NCBI GenBank assembly: GCA_025786725.1
Contig: JAHLTZ010000017.1
Location: 124,001 to 188,000 of the forward strand
DNA length: 64,000 nucleotides
Direction: 5' to 3'
DNA from: Syncephalis fuscata
Lineage: Eukaryota > Zoopagomycota > Zoopagomycetes > Zoopagales > Piptocephalidaceae
Of the stretch, positions 35,356 to 47,908 are shown in pieces. Within the stretch, counting starts at the first letter, position 1; every line of letters begins with the position of its first letter. The translations under genes and the position numbers were made by a program. Below the pieces are notes generated by a model. That model was not told the origin of the DNA and searched no databases. It saw only the letters and a program-made list of their open reading frames with translations.

Positions 35356-35841
35356 ATGATGCTTAAGAACATTGTCCAAGTAATTGCTATTGCTGCAATC
35401 GCACAGCTATCATTGATTGATAACGCTGCTGCTTTACCTTTCGGCAATATTCAATCGCTGCAACCTACCCGTGGAGTGCCCACAGTTGCAGTCAGCAAAA
35501 ATGTAGCAACTACACAAAGTACGCCTGATTCTAAGACTGATGCTAGAATAATAGCCGACAGAGTACCCCAAGCTGCCAAGAAAGGCGCCGAGGAAGTGGC
35601 GCCAAAAGTAGCTGGTACTGTTGCTGGTGCTGCCGTTCTAATAGGTGCTACAACAGTATTGACTCCAGTAATGGGTCCATTAGCAGTAGTACCGGCGTTT
35701 GGTCTTGGCAATATGGCTGCAAAAGGAGCAACCAAGTGGACTAAGAAACAAATTGACGACAACAACAGGTACAGCAACAAGCACCAGATTAAGCTACCAA
35801 ATATTCCTCAACGTACTTTGAATACTGTAGCATCCAATTGA
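35356..35841 (+). CDS. Small secreted protein with an Ala/Gly-rich hydrophobic segment
   Basis: 161 residues, intronless, starting at ATG 35356 (a second ATG follows immediately). The N-terminus is a signal peptide (MMLKNIVQVIAIAAIAQLSLIDNAAA). After a Ser/Thr/Pro-rich stretch and a basic PQAAKKGAEEVAPKVAG segment there is an Ala/Gly/Val-rich hydrophobic stretch (about residues 92-122: AGAAVLIGATTVLTPVMGPLAVV...), then a charged C-terminus. There is no Cys. The hydrophobic stretch could insert in or pack on a membrane. I do not recognise the family. The promoter resembles that of the nearby secreted peptides, suggesting co-expression. Confidence 0.65.
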   Translation: MMLKNIVQVIAIAAIAQLSLIDNAAALPFGNIQSLQPTRGVPTVAVSKNVATTQSTPDSKTDARIIADRVPQAAKKGAEEVAPKVAGTVAGAAVLIGATTVLTPVMGPLAVVPAFGLGNMAAKGATKWTKKQIDDNNRYSNKHQIKLPNIPQRTLNTVASN

Positions 35842-36217
35842 TTTAGTCAATAAAATAAAGTCATAAAATTGTTACATTTATTATCTTTACTTTCCAGTTT
35901 GATAGCATCATCAGTGTTAGAGTAATTATTTTAACTTATCTTTGCACTTGAATATATGCTTTATTGTGTGCTGTACTAATGATCGGCTAGTGCAGTTATT
36001 ATGATGCAATAAAGGCATTGCAACGCAATAGCTCTTTAACGCATTAATTCTTATTATCTTTATAATTAGTAATTTGATTGTTATTCTCAAGTTATTTCAG
36101 TTTTATATTTACTAATCAATCACATTAGACACTATTGATCTGAAAATTGATTTATATAATTAACTGCTGTTGTCATCAAAGTTGCAGTATGTAAATGAAA
36201 AATGGGGGAAATATAGA
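35842..36217. other. Intergenic between convergent genes
   Basis: 3' flanks of the secreted protein (plus) and the ABC transporter (minus); nothing else seen. Confidence 0.5.
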
Positions 36218-39200
36218 TTAAGCAATGCTTTTTGCGCTACCAGCACCTTTAGCGGCACTAGCCAATTCCAATAACGTCTCAAATTCTCCTGACCGTTCGC
36301 AAAGTTGTCTGAACAAACTATCAGGCTTTTGGATCAGGCTGTACGGCGAATCGTACTCCACCATGCGACCGGCGTCTATTAAACTATCAGCAATGTGTAT
36401 ATTAAAACAAATAATAAAACTTACCCATTACTAAAACCTTGTCATAATCAATAATGGTACGCAGACGATGTGCAATGCACAGTAGTGTTGCTTGCGAAAA
36501 CTCTTCCCGGATTGTCTGTTGAATCTTAGTATCTGTATCGAAATCTACAGATGCTGTCGCCTCGTCCATAATAATAAGCTGAATAAACATTGTTAGTTAT
36601 GTGCTTTAATTTAGCTGCAGTAATAGCGCACCTTATTTGTGCGCAAAAGGGCACGAGCCATGGCCAGCAATTGACGCTGTCCTTGACTAAAGTTGGAGCC
36701 ATTTTCTGAAACGGGCGAGTCAAGAGATTCAAGACCAGGTGGCCGATTGTCGCTATCATCGATCAAATGACTACGACGAAGTGCATTCCAAATGGATTCA
36801 TCGTCATAACTGCTAAACGGATCAACATTACTACGAATGGTGCCATTAAACAAAATGGGATCTTGCGGAATAATGGTCAAGTGTGAACGTAAATCTTGTA
36901 GACCAATCTTGCTGATATCGACATCATCTACAATAATACGGCCAGATGTTGCCTCCACAAATCGGAATAGCGAAATGGCCAGTGTAGATTTACCAGCACC
37001 TATTGCGTATAACAATGTTACTAATTGATATTTGCCTATCTCATTAAATATCGCCTTACCAGTACGGCCAACAATACCAACACGCTCACCAGGCTGGACG
37101 GAAAACGAAAGATCCTGAATAACTGGATCATGTTCTGGTGTGTATTGTATAACCAGGCTTTCTACTTTGACTTCACCCGATTCTGGCCACTATTAAATGT
37201 TGGTTATATTCTTACAAAATACTATAACTGTACTTACGTGTTCATTAACGCGATTATCTTCAATAATTGCTGGCGCTTCTTGCTCAATGTCAAGATACTC
37301 CTGAACACGCTCAATGCTATTCATGTTCATTTCAACAATGGCATACATACGAATAAGCCACTATAATAAAATAATTAGTACAGTATATCCATACAATAGC
37401 GTTTGCTTACCATCATAATGTCTACAAAGCTAAGCGCAAAACTCAACGAGAATCCGGCCAGACCAGCATCCATCGATTTGGGTGCGTACAAAATAAAAAA
37501 GGCTGCAAAGAAGGATACAAATGCACCGAAAGTATCTGTACGCCAGGACAACCAACGATTCGCGGCCCAGATGTGATAGTATGGTCGATTCATGGCATCG
37601 ACGCGTTCTATACTGAGGCGCATGAATCGACTCTCAGCGCCAAATGCACGAATAGTACCCACACCACTAAATAAATGTTTATATGTTAGTATAAATTAGT
37701 GATTTGTTGTTAGTTGCTTACTTAAGTGATTCGCCGAATAGTGTAAAAAGCGGAGATTTGGATACAGACTCGATTCGCTTTAATTCGCGAGATGTAGTAA
37801 TAAACAGCATAGAAATAATAACATAGGCAAATGCTAATTTGTTCACTTTAGTGTGGTGTTTTTGTTAAATAGTGATTACTTACCAATAAATATGCCGGCA
37901 ATTAAAAATTTTGGCGTTACAAACGAGATAGCTAATATAATACCAATAGCTTGGACAGCAGCAACTAAAAAGAATGCCAAACATGGCGCCACTTCAAGAT
38001 CAATCATTTCAATATCCTTACTGAATCGATTCATAATACGGCCAATAGGCGTGACATCAAAAAAGCGTAATTTTGCATACAAAATACGATCCAAAAGACG
38101 AGTAAATAGTGAACGGCTTGCTTTAAAAGAGCCATAATACAACATCATATTACGAATAACTGCCGTAGCCATAGCTAAAATACCCAGGCCGGCATAGATG
38201 CTTAAGTAATAACCAGCATATTGTTTAGCATCTTCACCACCAGTTTCATTAGAAGTGGCCCAGTTACGTAGCCAGTAAGTCTGCATGATGATAACAGTTT
38301 GCGAAATAATATATAGCAAAATGACTACCGACCAAGCACCGTAGCCACCACTTGCTTGGATGTAAGTGTGATAGATTGAAAAGCCAACTGAGCCTTGTTG
38401 TCGCTCTTCTTCTTCAGTCAGCTTGCCAGATACGCCGTTGCTACTCTTTTTCTTAGTAACTATAGCCTTTTCGCCATCTTTCTCACTGATATCAGTCTCT
38501 GAACTAGACTGTGACCCTAAAGCTATCTTGCTATCATTCTGTGGTGTAGCTGTACCAGATACTGGTGATGGCTGTCGAGTAGGTGGAACTGAGCTATTGG
38601 CCAGTTCAGGCAATAGGCCAGCTGCCAAAATGCTTTCTAATGAGCCTTGTCCAGTAATACATCCTTCTTGCATTGTTACAATAAAATTAGCACTGTGTGC
38701 ACATAGCTCTACATGATGTGTTACAAGTATACGTGTACGCCCTTGCATTAATGGTCCTTGCAAACAATGCTCAACAATATGTTTAGCAGTGTGTGCATCA
38801 ACTGCCGATAAACAATCGTCAAGTAGAATATGCTTAGCTGAACTGTACATGGCACGAGCCAGTGATACACGTTGTTTTTGTCCACCCGATAGCGTGACAC
38901 CTTTCTCGCCAATCTCTGTACTATCACCAGCATCGAGTATCTCTAAATCACGCTTTAAAGCACAGGCAAACACCACTTGATTGTAACGATCCTCCTCGTA
39001 TTCTTGTCCAAATAGAATATTATCGCGAATAGATAAGTTTTGAAGCCAAGCTTGTTGTGCCACATAGGCAACATTATCGATTGATCCACTAAAGATCGTA
39101 TTATCCAATGGACGACGTGGAATAAGTACTTTACCACTAGTACAACGCATTTCTATTTACCAATAATTAGCAAGTTACTAATTCATCAATCAGTCAATGA

Positions 39201-41816
39201 CTTACCACCTAATAACGCATGTAACAGTGAAGACTTGCCAGCTCCAGTAGGACCAACAATAATACTGAATTGACCAGTTGGAAATTTCATATTTAATCCA
39301 GTAAGTTTAAATCCAGTAGGCTGGTGATTTACCAAAGTGTCAGCATCAATTGCTACTTCTTGATGTTCATCCCATTGAACATTAGCATTTTCAAATCCAA
39401 TTTCATTAGAATTTACAGTATTAATATCACGGTAATCTGTCGATATTCCATCTTCAATATCTGGTTCATCTAAAAACTTGGAAATACGATTTAAGCTAAC
39501 ACGACCTTGAAGTGTCCATACAACTGCTTCAGGCAATTGATCCATAGCTTCACGTAGGATATTTAACAAGGCCAGTGAAGTAAATGCCGTGGATGCCGTA
39601 AGTGTATTTCCAAATAGCAATGTATGTGCACCAAATGTAGCAAGTGTAATTATTGCTGGAGTAGCAAATCCAAGCGCTATAAAGTAAATGAACATAATCA
39701 ATCGTTTCCACACATTAGCTAGTTCATCTTCACGTTTGATCATAACTCGTTCACGGAACTGTTGTTCCCAGGCAAATAGTTTAATAATACGAATGCCTTG
39801 TAGTACCTATTTATATTGGTAAGTTATTGTATATCTAAAATATTTATACTTACTTCATTGGATGCAGCAAGTCGTTTATCAGTTGTTTTCATTAGTCTTT
39901 CATGCAATGAAGTATATTTACTACTTGCTAAACCGGATATGTAAAATAATGGTGCAGTGACCAAAAATCCAATAATTGTAGAAGTGCCCAATAGCTTCCA
40001 AAGAAATACAAGCGATAGAACAACTTGAATTGGTGTAAACCACATCTGATGAAGATAAGCGCTAATATCGCCAATGCTATTGGCATCAACACTAAGCAAG
40101 TTGGTAATAGAGCCGATATCAGCTGGATCATCGCTTTCTTCGTCGTTTTTACTTTCTTCATCTTTCGTGTAATTGATAATCTCTGCCTGTGTTCTTCAGT
40201 TGATGTATCGACATCATCGATAACAACTGCTGCTGCTTTGGCGCTAGTAGCCGCTTTAGATTTGGCCACAACACGGCGACGTAACGACTTGATAAACAGC
40301 TCGCTTGATAGAATAGCACGAATACGCACACTAATGCGTCTTCCAATCCAGTAGGCACGCTGGCCAGTTGAGCTCATAACCACTGAACCGACAAGCATGC
40401 CTACTGCATACAACATAGCCATAGTTGGTGTAGCAGATGTTGGATCGGAAACATAGTTAAGAAGAAGATTCATAAAGAATGGCATTGAAAAGCTCATAAT
40501 ACATATACGGTCGAGAATGACAGCTGAATAATAAGATCATTACGCGATACTCGAACCAGTGATGCTAACAACGATGGGCGTCTAGTAGTTGCAAATAATG
40601 ACATTAGAGCCATGCTTAACTGCTTATTAGTCTGCTTACTTGTGCTTTCGATACAATTTAATAGCTGTATCTGCCTGTTCTTCCGGTCTTAGTTCCCATA
40701 GATCTTCATGTTGTAATGGGCGTTTGTAACCAAGGTGGATTATCGGTGTAATCCAGCCATAGTTGAAATAGGCCAAAAACGATTCACCAGATTCGTGACT
40801 AACTTGGCGTCACCGCTAATAACAACAGGCTTTGTTCTAGCAATAGCTGCAGTACAGAACAAAAAGAATATTAAATGATAATGAACAGTTACAATACGAC
40901 CATTAAGACTATTGATGTCAAAAGTGCCGGTACGCACTTGATGAGCCAAATCAATTGTAGCACTAATATAAGAAGCTACATAGAATAGACATAGGTAGAT
41001 AATTGATGGCCGAGCGTTATTCCACTGTCCATGTCTTAGACGAATAAAAGCCTCCGTCGTTATGGTATCTAATAGAATGGACTGTTAATTGCTAGTCTAT
41101 CCTAATAGCAAGTTACTTACCCACATCAATAGCTCAAGTGCAAAAGGACCTGCAGCACTAAAACTATCAGTGGCATATCTAATCATTTGAATAGCAGCCA
41201 AAATACAAACACTAAATGATAGAACAGCACGTATTGCGTCTAGTCGTGACCATTTCAGCTCAGACTCGGCCAGCGGCAGACCAGTATTGCTATCATAGAC
41301 AGTATTCAACGCAGAGTAGCGACTGTGTGCTTCTCCAAGTAGGCCTCTCTCGTAGCTTGGTACTTCATCCTCCTCGGTACTGAGTCTTGTACCGCTTGGG
41401 GGAATAGCACCGTAACTTGCTACTGCAGGCACCGTTTGGTAACGATTATTGGTCCGTGCCCCATATGTCTTGCGTACCAGAACAAAAAGATAAGCAAGAA
41501 ATGCAATTGCTGGCAAGGCATACTGAATGAAGCTATATGAATGCCGCAAGTCAATATATTGCAACAGTAGTCTATCTATCAACTTACTGAAAGAAGTTGT
41601 ACGACACAGCTGCTGTAACGTCAATTGAGGCAAGTTGCTACAGTCATAAATTCAACAAGTAAGTAATTTATATTAAATAAATAGGTTAATAGTTACAAAG
41701 CTGTTATCAGCGCGTTTAGATGAATTGATATACGGCTGCCATAGTCGAGATATCATAGACGTGTCCACCGTATCACCAGGAAATGATTGCTCTTGTAAAA
41801 ATGCCATCTCCCTCAT
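36218..41816 (-). CDS. ABCC-type (MRP/Ycf1-like) full ABC transporter
   Basis: Probable vacuolar or plasma-membrane exporter of glutathione conjugates or organic anions. Exons in gene order: 41697-41816, 41588-41637, 41121-41532, 39854-41081, 39206-39806, 37884-39152, 37722-37833, 37411-37666, 37238-37360, 37060-37189, 36632-36999, 36425-36578, 36218-36375; about 1,660 residues. Order: N-terminal TMD0 membrane segments, TMD1, NBD1 (Walker [10 protein letters not shown], signature [15 protein letters not shown], Walker [13 protein letters not shown]), linker, TMD2, NBD2 (Walker A GRTGAGKST split by an intron after GRTG, signature [16 protein letters not shown], Walker [13 protein letters not shown], switch AHRL). 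The Asp after Walker B in NBD1 (DD rather than DE) is the usual degenerate ABCC site. Exon 39854-41081 has four frame breaks (near 40793, 40648, 40525, 40162): three fit one missing base, one an extra base. Substrate cannot be inferred. Confidence 0.92.
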
Positions 41817-42788
41817 TGCAACAACAGTAATGTGTCGCTAAGAAAAAACTGTAAAATAAAAGACCAATGTTTAAATGTAACCAAGTAGCTTTTTTTGTAT
41901 GTGTTTTAAACGAATGGGTAAAAGAGCGGGTACATTAAAGAAGAAAAATCTCTTGGTTATGGCTTCTTATTTTATTATCCGAAAAGGTCGTGTTCTGGTA
42001 ACACACAAACACATGCCTAACATTGAAATGATAACAACATAGTTTGATGCATTATTAGTCATTGCAATGATATCGTCCAGTAATATGGAATATAAAAATA
42101 ATCAAATTGAGTCACAGTTTTATCAGTGTTTATTATTACTGGATTGTGTATTAATAGAATTAGTACATAGATTACCTGATTAGTAATGAAACTATACCTT
42201 TTAAAGGTCAATCATGCTTAATTAGCAATGGTTGCATGTAAACTAGTTTAATTCATTAATGGCTATTAGCTACAGTTATTGTTATTATAATATTTATATA
42301 AATGTACATAGCTGATAAAATACATTAAAGTCTACATAATAGATAATTGTGTTATTTTTGTGTAATAATAATAGGCCATTGGTAATTTTGACTCATTGAC
42401 TGGAGTAGCACGTGCTATATATTATTTAATATATGTTTGATCAATATGAAACGATAAGGCCAATTGTGTATTTAGCAAATTGGTAATTTTATGGTACTCA
42501 TTCAGTTACCAGTGGTAGTAAAGATGAAACAAAAACGAAAAAAATAGTAAAAAATAGGCAAATACTGGTAAAAATTAACCGAATAAGTATAAATTATAAC
42601 CAGTTAGTAATTATATATTATGAACTATAGTTAATATTTATGTAATACTGTTTATTATTAAATACTAAGATGATTTTTTAAAATAATTAAGAATGCTTGT
42701 ATTGGAAGCTGATGCGGGCTTTTTACGACTTTTTACACCTTTAGATGAGTCATCGATCCCATTTAGCTTCTATGTATATTATTGGCTA
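41817..42788. other. Intergenic, nothing recognised
   Basis: Upstream region of the ABC transporter and 3' flank of MutY. AT-rich, no gene. Confidence 0.55.
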
Positions 42789-45063
42789 TTAATATTTGTT
42801 ATTATCTATATTTGTTATTCTTACTTCATAACGATATTTAACAAGTAGTTTATACGCCTTTTTTAGAGCAGTTGGAATTGCTTCTTCAGCTAGAGTTGAC
42901 TCATCTACCCATCGATAAGATCGACCTGTTTTTGTCGTCATTGTTGTTGTTGTTGTGTCTGTGTTAAACGTGTCACCGTGCAACTGTAAAGACTCGACCC
43001 GATAAGTTTTACGAATATGTGTAAATAGATGAGTCACGTCGCCAAGCAGATGGCGGGTCCATGTTGTTGGATCATGTAACAGATTATCTGGTATGAAATC
43101 GTGCAACCAGTTGGTTAACATTTTGTCTGATACTGATTCTGTCTGCTTGTCTGGATGACCCAACTCTTTCGATGGAAATTCCCATAAACCGGCCAATAAT
43201 CCTTGCAAATGATGAGTAATATTATGACTATTGGATAATGTGTTGCTTACCTTGGTCGGGTCGACGAACCAGTAAATATTCGATGGATTTATTTTGTTCT
43301 TGTTTAGTATTGCTTGGACGACTAATACTACGTTCTACAATAAATACAGCGCATACTAGTTGTATCGCATATGATTAACAATTAAATAATAGTCAATGCC
43401 AAATTACTTACGCTCTTCGCGCTGCGCTTTCTTTGGCGCTTTACATGGATAAAAACTAACTTGAGGTATACTTGGTGTAAAAAGTTCAGCATTACTTAAA
43501 CCAGGCAGACAAACGCTGCAAGCTGTAATAAATTAATAAATATTAAATAGCAATTACACATTGTAACCATACCATTTTCATCATCTACTAAACTGTCATT
43601 ATCTGCGCTATCTGTGGTTAACGGCCGCTTTTTTTGTTCCTTCTCGTAAGCCAGCACCTATTTAATGCATCAATCAATATAGTCTAGTGTTATCGCGCAA
43701 TTTACTTACCTCAGCATAGGCACGACATCTTGTCTGTAGTGGACAAGCTTGACAACTGGGATTGACAGGTGTGCAAATGGTAGCTCCTAATTCCATAAGT
43801 GCTTGATTGAAATCGCCAGGAAATTCACAGTGCTCAACCAATGCACCAGCCAATTGCCTATATAAATATTAATTACTTAATATCATAAACCAGTTTAAAT
43901 AGTTATAATATTGAATTTACCAAAATAATGCAATAGTAGCTGCTGATTTGATATCTCCAGAAATAGCACGTAACCGGGAAAGCACTCGCTGTACATTACC
44001 ATCGACCAATGGCACTCGGTGATTATATGCAATAGATGCAATAGCACCTAATCACAAATTCAATATTTATAATTATGCTGATATAATCGTAATATTTACC
44101 AGCAGTATATCGACCAATACCCGGTACTTTCTGTTCAAGTAACTCAACATTTGTCGGTAATAAACCATTATAGGATTTAACAAGCATTTGAGCAGCCTCG
44201 TGGAGTCGACGTGCACGCGAATAATAGCCTAGACCAGCCCATACCTTATTAACTTCCTAACCAATTCAAATATTATATTATATTATATTATATTAGCATA
44301 TTAATACTATTAACATGCTATTTTATCAATTACCTCAATATCAGCATCAGCTAATGTTTGTACTGTTGGCCAACGAGTCATCCATCGCTCGTAATAATCA
44401 ATGACCGTCTTAACTTGTGTCTACAATAGTAACAATAATAATTAATATCATAATAGTTTCTAACATTTATTTAATTACCTGCTGTAACATAATTTCGCTC
44501 ACCCACACTTAATAGTAGATTGTTAGTAAATAATTGCTTTTAGTATTTTTAATTTATTATTACCTTCATAGGCACGCTGACCCAATTGCTTTTGATCTTC
44601 TATTGTTACTAGCTATTGATATTTCATTGACTAATTTGTATCCACTTTTTAACAAATGTGCTTAACACCTACCTTAGTTGCTGTACTTGGTGGTGTGCGC
44701 CATGGTAATGTACGTGCTATTTTACGATACCAGGCAAGTAGTGCATTCTGTACGGCTGTTTGCTCTCCCGTCGAAAACGTATGTAACTGTTCCGCATGTC
44801 GGTAGCGATAGCGTTGCTTATCGCCTCGACGTAATGACCCGGCTGTGCCTACCAAATCTTCAAGGTCACCAATTGGTACACAACTTGAATTTAATTCAAG
44901 ACTACTAGATGGCGTCGCTATTCGCGTTCTAGTACGCTTCGTCTTCGCCTCTATCTCACTATCGTTAAGTTAATAACAATAACGTTTACCGAATACATCA
45001 TAAGCTTTTTCTCTCTTCTTATTACCTGTCGGTGGATAACCGTACACGACGTCGTGTCTGCAT
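42789..45063 (-). CDS. MUTYH: Adenine DNA glycosylase (MutY/MUTYH)
   Basis: Base-excision repair enzyme removing adenine mispaired with 8-oxoguanine. Twelve exons (gene order): 45026-45063, 44673-44958, 44564-44612, 44479-44507, 44334-44420, 44100-44256, 43921-44047, 43710-43857, 43573-43657, 43412-43522, 43251-43334, 42789-43201. Phases agree throughout, giving 537 residues. Seen: [28 protein letters not shown] with the catalytic Glu, formed across three exons; helix-hairpin-helix [32 protein letters not shown] with the catalytic Asp; the iron-sulfur loop C-x6-C-x2-C-x5-C ([17 protein letters not shown]); and a C-terminal NUDIX-like 8-oxoG recognition domain ([21 protein letters not shown]). 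The N-terminus is basic (MQTRRRVRL), possibly a mitochondrial or nuclear signal. No frame breaks. It lies 72 bp downstream of the RPA2 stop, on the same strand. Confidence 0.95.
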
Positions 45064-45135
45064 TATAAATAAATAAAAAGTAAAATAAAAGCAATGCTTA
45101 TTACTAATTTTATTAAGAAAAATCAAACAGCCAGT

Positions 45136-46346
45136 TTATAAGGCAATGGCTCGGAAATGGTCATCATCAATGGTATTGTATAAATGACCCTCAGAGACTA
45201 ACCATTCCAAGGCTTGTCTATATAGTAATTATAGCCAGTATAATTTATTAATATTATGTATATTTATACTAATAAATAATTAGTATATTCTACTACTTAC
45301 CGAACAGCAGGTTCATTCTGATTTGCTTGTTTAACAATCTCACTGATATTTGGACCAGTATCGCTATCACGACTACTGACAAATTGGATAATTCGCGATT
45401 GTAGTGGTGAAAAGTTATTGGCATCGCTCATCATTACGTCGTTGCCCGTGTTACTTGTAAATGGGTTTGCATTTGATGTTTGTCCACCTGCCATGCCTAC
45501 TGTTCCATCCGATCGTATCTAATAATTACAAGTGTTAATACTACCTGATTACCAGTCAAATAATTTACTTACTGGTCCACGGGTAAAGAACAAATGTGCA
45601 TAGACAACTTCAAGCAAATGCGTTGTTACTTCATTACAGTCATTAACTGGCTGCATACGAATGATGGTAATTCGACTTTTATCGTTAAATACGCGAATTT
45701 GTCCATAAACTCGAACATAGCTATTAATGCTGAGGGCAATAACAATAGTTTGATATTAGTTTTACTTTAATAAACAGCCAATACTATTAACTTACGGGAT
45801 TTCTGCTAATTGTGAATCCTTTTCCGCAGGATCATTTTCATTCATCCATAGCTGTGCATCGGCTGTTGCAGTGCCATCATCAAGCATGAATGAATAGAAT
45901 GAAGACTGTCGTTCACGGGCACGCATTAGAGCTACTACTGTAATCTATTAAATAATATTTAAATAACATAACAATAAGTAGCATTTATAATATTACCAAT
46001 GATATAGGATGGCCATCAACTTTAAAGCTGCCATCGGCCTGTCCCGATGCTTCTGCGTTAAGTGCCTGTTTAATAGTCACCGGACGTACACTTTGATTAT
46101 CTCTCTATTATGTTACATTGCTATTAATAACGGCCAACAATAAATATTGCACTAATAATGAGCCGTGCCTACCTTGTTAAATGCATTGAATTGAGATCCA
46201 GACCCATCACCACCTGGCGAAGTAAGAAAGCCACCGCCACCATGACTACCACTACGATGTGGTGTATTTGCTCCGCCGTAGGGGTCGTAATCTATTAATT
46301 ATAAATATAACCTCGCAAATAGATCAATAAGTGATTTACCGTTCAT
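45136..46346 (-). CDS. RFA2: Replication protein A 32-kDa subunit (RPA2/Rfa2)
   Basis: Middle subunit of the ssDNA-binding RPA trimer in replication and repair. Exons in gene order: 46340-46346, 46173-46291, 45997-46104, 45796-45944, 45573-45720, 45301-45518, 45136-45217; 276 residues, phases consistent. The first exon is only 7 nt (ATGAACG). Seen: a Gly/Ser-rich N-terminus (DYDPYGGANTPHRSGSHGGGGF, the phosphorylated region in homologs); RPVTIKQAL; an OB fold (ITVVALMRARERQSSFYSFMLDDGTATADAQLW ... YVRVYGQIRVFNDKSRITIIRMQPVND); HLLEVVYAHLFF; a flexible linker; and a C-terminal winged helix (VKQANQNEPAVRQALEWLVSEGHLYNTIDDDHF). Length is typical. Confidence 0.95.
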
Positions 46347-47095
46347 TTCAAATTGAGTGTAATTGATTGGTTAGAACAAGATCGTATCTGTATAGAAAGT
46401 AGAGATTACAGACGCATGTGTAGTGTAATAGTAAAAAAGAAAACACAAACATCGGTTTTAAATGGGTCAATTTAAAACACGTTAATGTAACTAATAATAG
46501 TATTAATAATAACGCGTCATAGTGATGCATTTTTATTTTAATTATTACACATAAAAAATATTGGCTGACATTTTACTTTCATCCCCTACTTATTTCCATC
46601 ATTTCTTTACTTCAGCGCAGTAACTGTTTTTATACAATCAACTGTAATGATTTAAATAATGAATTTGCGTTCATCATTTACAATAAATATTAATGTAATA
46701 TAATAACATTAGCATTTCCATAAAATATAATTAAATTTAACAGAATATTGTATTAGTAATAATATTAAACATTTAAATCAATAATATAGCATACTATTTG
46801 ATTTCTTTGGAATATTTGAGGTTGATCATTGTTGTTGCTGGTTATATGTAGAAAGATTGATTAAATATTAATATAAGCCATATGATTGCGATTTCATGTC
46901 ATTCCACATTTGTTGTTGCACTAGTGCATACATATTATGTTTTATTGCGCGTAGCATAAAATACTGCTTCTTTATTTTGATATGAAAATAGTGCGGACTG
47001 ACTCATTTTAAATTAATTCAGAGTTGATACAGCACTGCTCCAACAAATAACACTTCTCGATTTTAAAAACTGATTGACAGTTTTATTATTATTGT
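46347..47095. other. Intergenic with dispersed repeats
   Basis: Holds the repeat copy at 46780-46945; otherwise AT-rich. Confidence 0.5.
46776..46945. repeat. Dispersed repeat copy shared with 49310-49440 and 14458-14580
   Basis: The first about 70 bp (AATAATATAGCATACTATTTGATTTCTTTGGAATATTTGAG...) is nearly identical to 49316-49385. The second part (GTAGAAAGATTGATTAAATATTAATA...) matches 14483-14580. The three copies therefore belong to one family. Confidence 0.7.
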
Positions 47096-47336
47096 TGCTT
47101 TTTTAAGATGGAATTATAAGTTTATTACTATAAGCCTGCACAATTGAATAGGGGCAGCTAATTGTAAGCTTGCTGGTAAAATAATGATTCCATTGATTAA
47201 AGATTGGATAGACCGGAGCATTGACCAAAACTTGATATACAAGCAGACTGAAAGGTGTAGTTGTTAAATAATCTTGCTTTTCACCGAATATATATCTAAA
47301 GTGTATTGGAATAGTCGTTTGGTTGCACTAGCAATG

Positions 47337-47558
47337 CTAATCGTCTAAAGGTGAATTTCTAAAACAAGCTTTGAAACATTTAAGGTTCCGACAAAAAGCG
47401 CTGAGAATGCGGCCACCGTGACGCTCGTCGCAGTTTACGCGACAATCAATACACTTCGCAGAACGATAAACGCTTGAGCCTGGTTTAGCATCCACCATGA
47501 CTGTAGTGGCTACCAGAGCCACAACAACGGTGCAAACGACGGCAATAGAAAGCTTCAT
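47337..47558 (-). CDS. Secreted cysteine-rich peptide C (intronless paralog of the microexon peptide genes)
   Basis: 73 residues, minus strand, start ATG 47558. Signal peptide MKLSIAVVCTVVVALVATTVMVDA is the family leader. The mature part after KPGSS holds six cysteines (KCIDCRVNC...FCRNLKCFKAC), enough for three disulfides, and is basic. No intron. The 5' region has TATAAATAG about 123 nt upstream, and the 3' flank of about 240 bp matches those of the other three members. No Arg-Arg is present at the point where copies A, B and D have one. Function unknown; a secreted antimicrobial or effector-type peptide is possible but unsupported. Confidence 0.75.
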   Translation of the reverse strand: MKLSIAVVCTVVVALVATTVMVDAKPGSSVYRSAKCIDCRVNCDERHGGRILSAFCRNLKCFKACFRNSPLDD

Positions 47559-47679
47559 GATGATATTGATTTGTTAAGACAAACAAATAAAAGAGATCGT
47601 AGAGTGTGGTTGGTATAAAGTGGAGAGTAGATAGTAGAATGTGATGATGATATTGCAGTTGGTGTATATATTTTGTGGG

Positions 47680-47688
47680 CTATTTATA
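47680..47688 (-). promoter_or_regulatory. TATA box of peptide gene C
   Basis: TATAAATAG followed by CCCACAA on the minus strand, about 123 nt upstream of the ATG. Confidence 0.55.
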
Positions 47689-47824
47689 CTTATGGTTATG
47701 CTGAGATGCTAGTATACTGTAGTATATGAGGTACACTATTGACGTGTAATATGAGCCAATAAAGCAATTTAAATAATACTTTGAGGTGCGCGTGTACCAA
47801 TAGATTCATGGCGTAATAGCATGC

Positions 47825-47908
47825 TTTCCAGCCTTGATTTCAACCTGCTCAGTCTTGGTTTCAACCTACCCAGTCTTGATTTAAACCTGCCCGGTCTTTG
47901 CTTCAATC
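47825..47908. repeat. 21-bp tandem repeat, four copies
   Basis: Units such as AGCCTTGATTTCAACCTGCT, AGTCTTGGTTTCAACCTACC, AGTCTTGATTTAAACCTGCC and GGTCTTTGCTTCAATCTACT. They form a short open frame with LDFNLLS/LGFNLPS/LDLNLPG/LCFNLLV repeats, but no start context or signal supports a gene. Confidence 0.75.
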
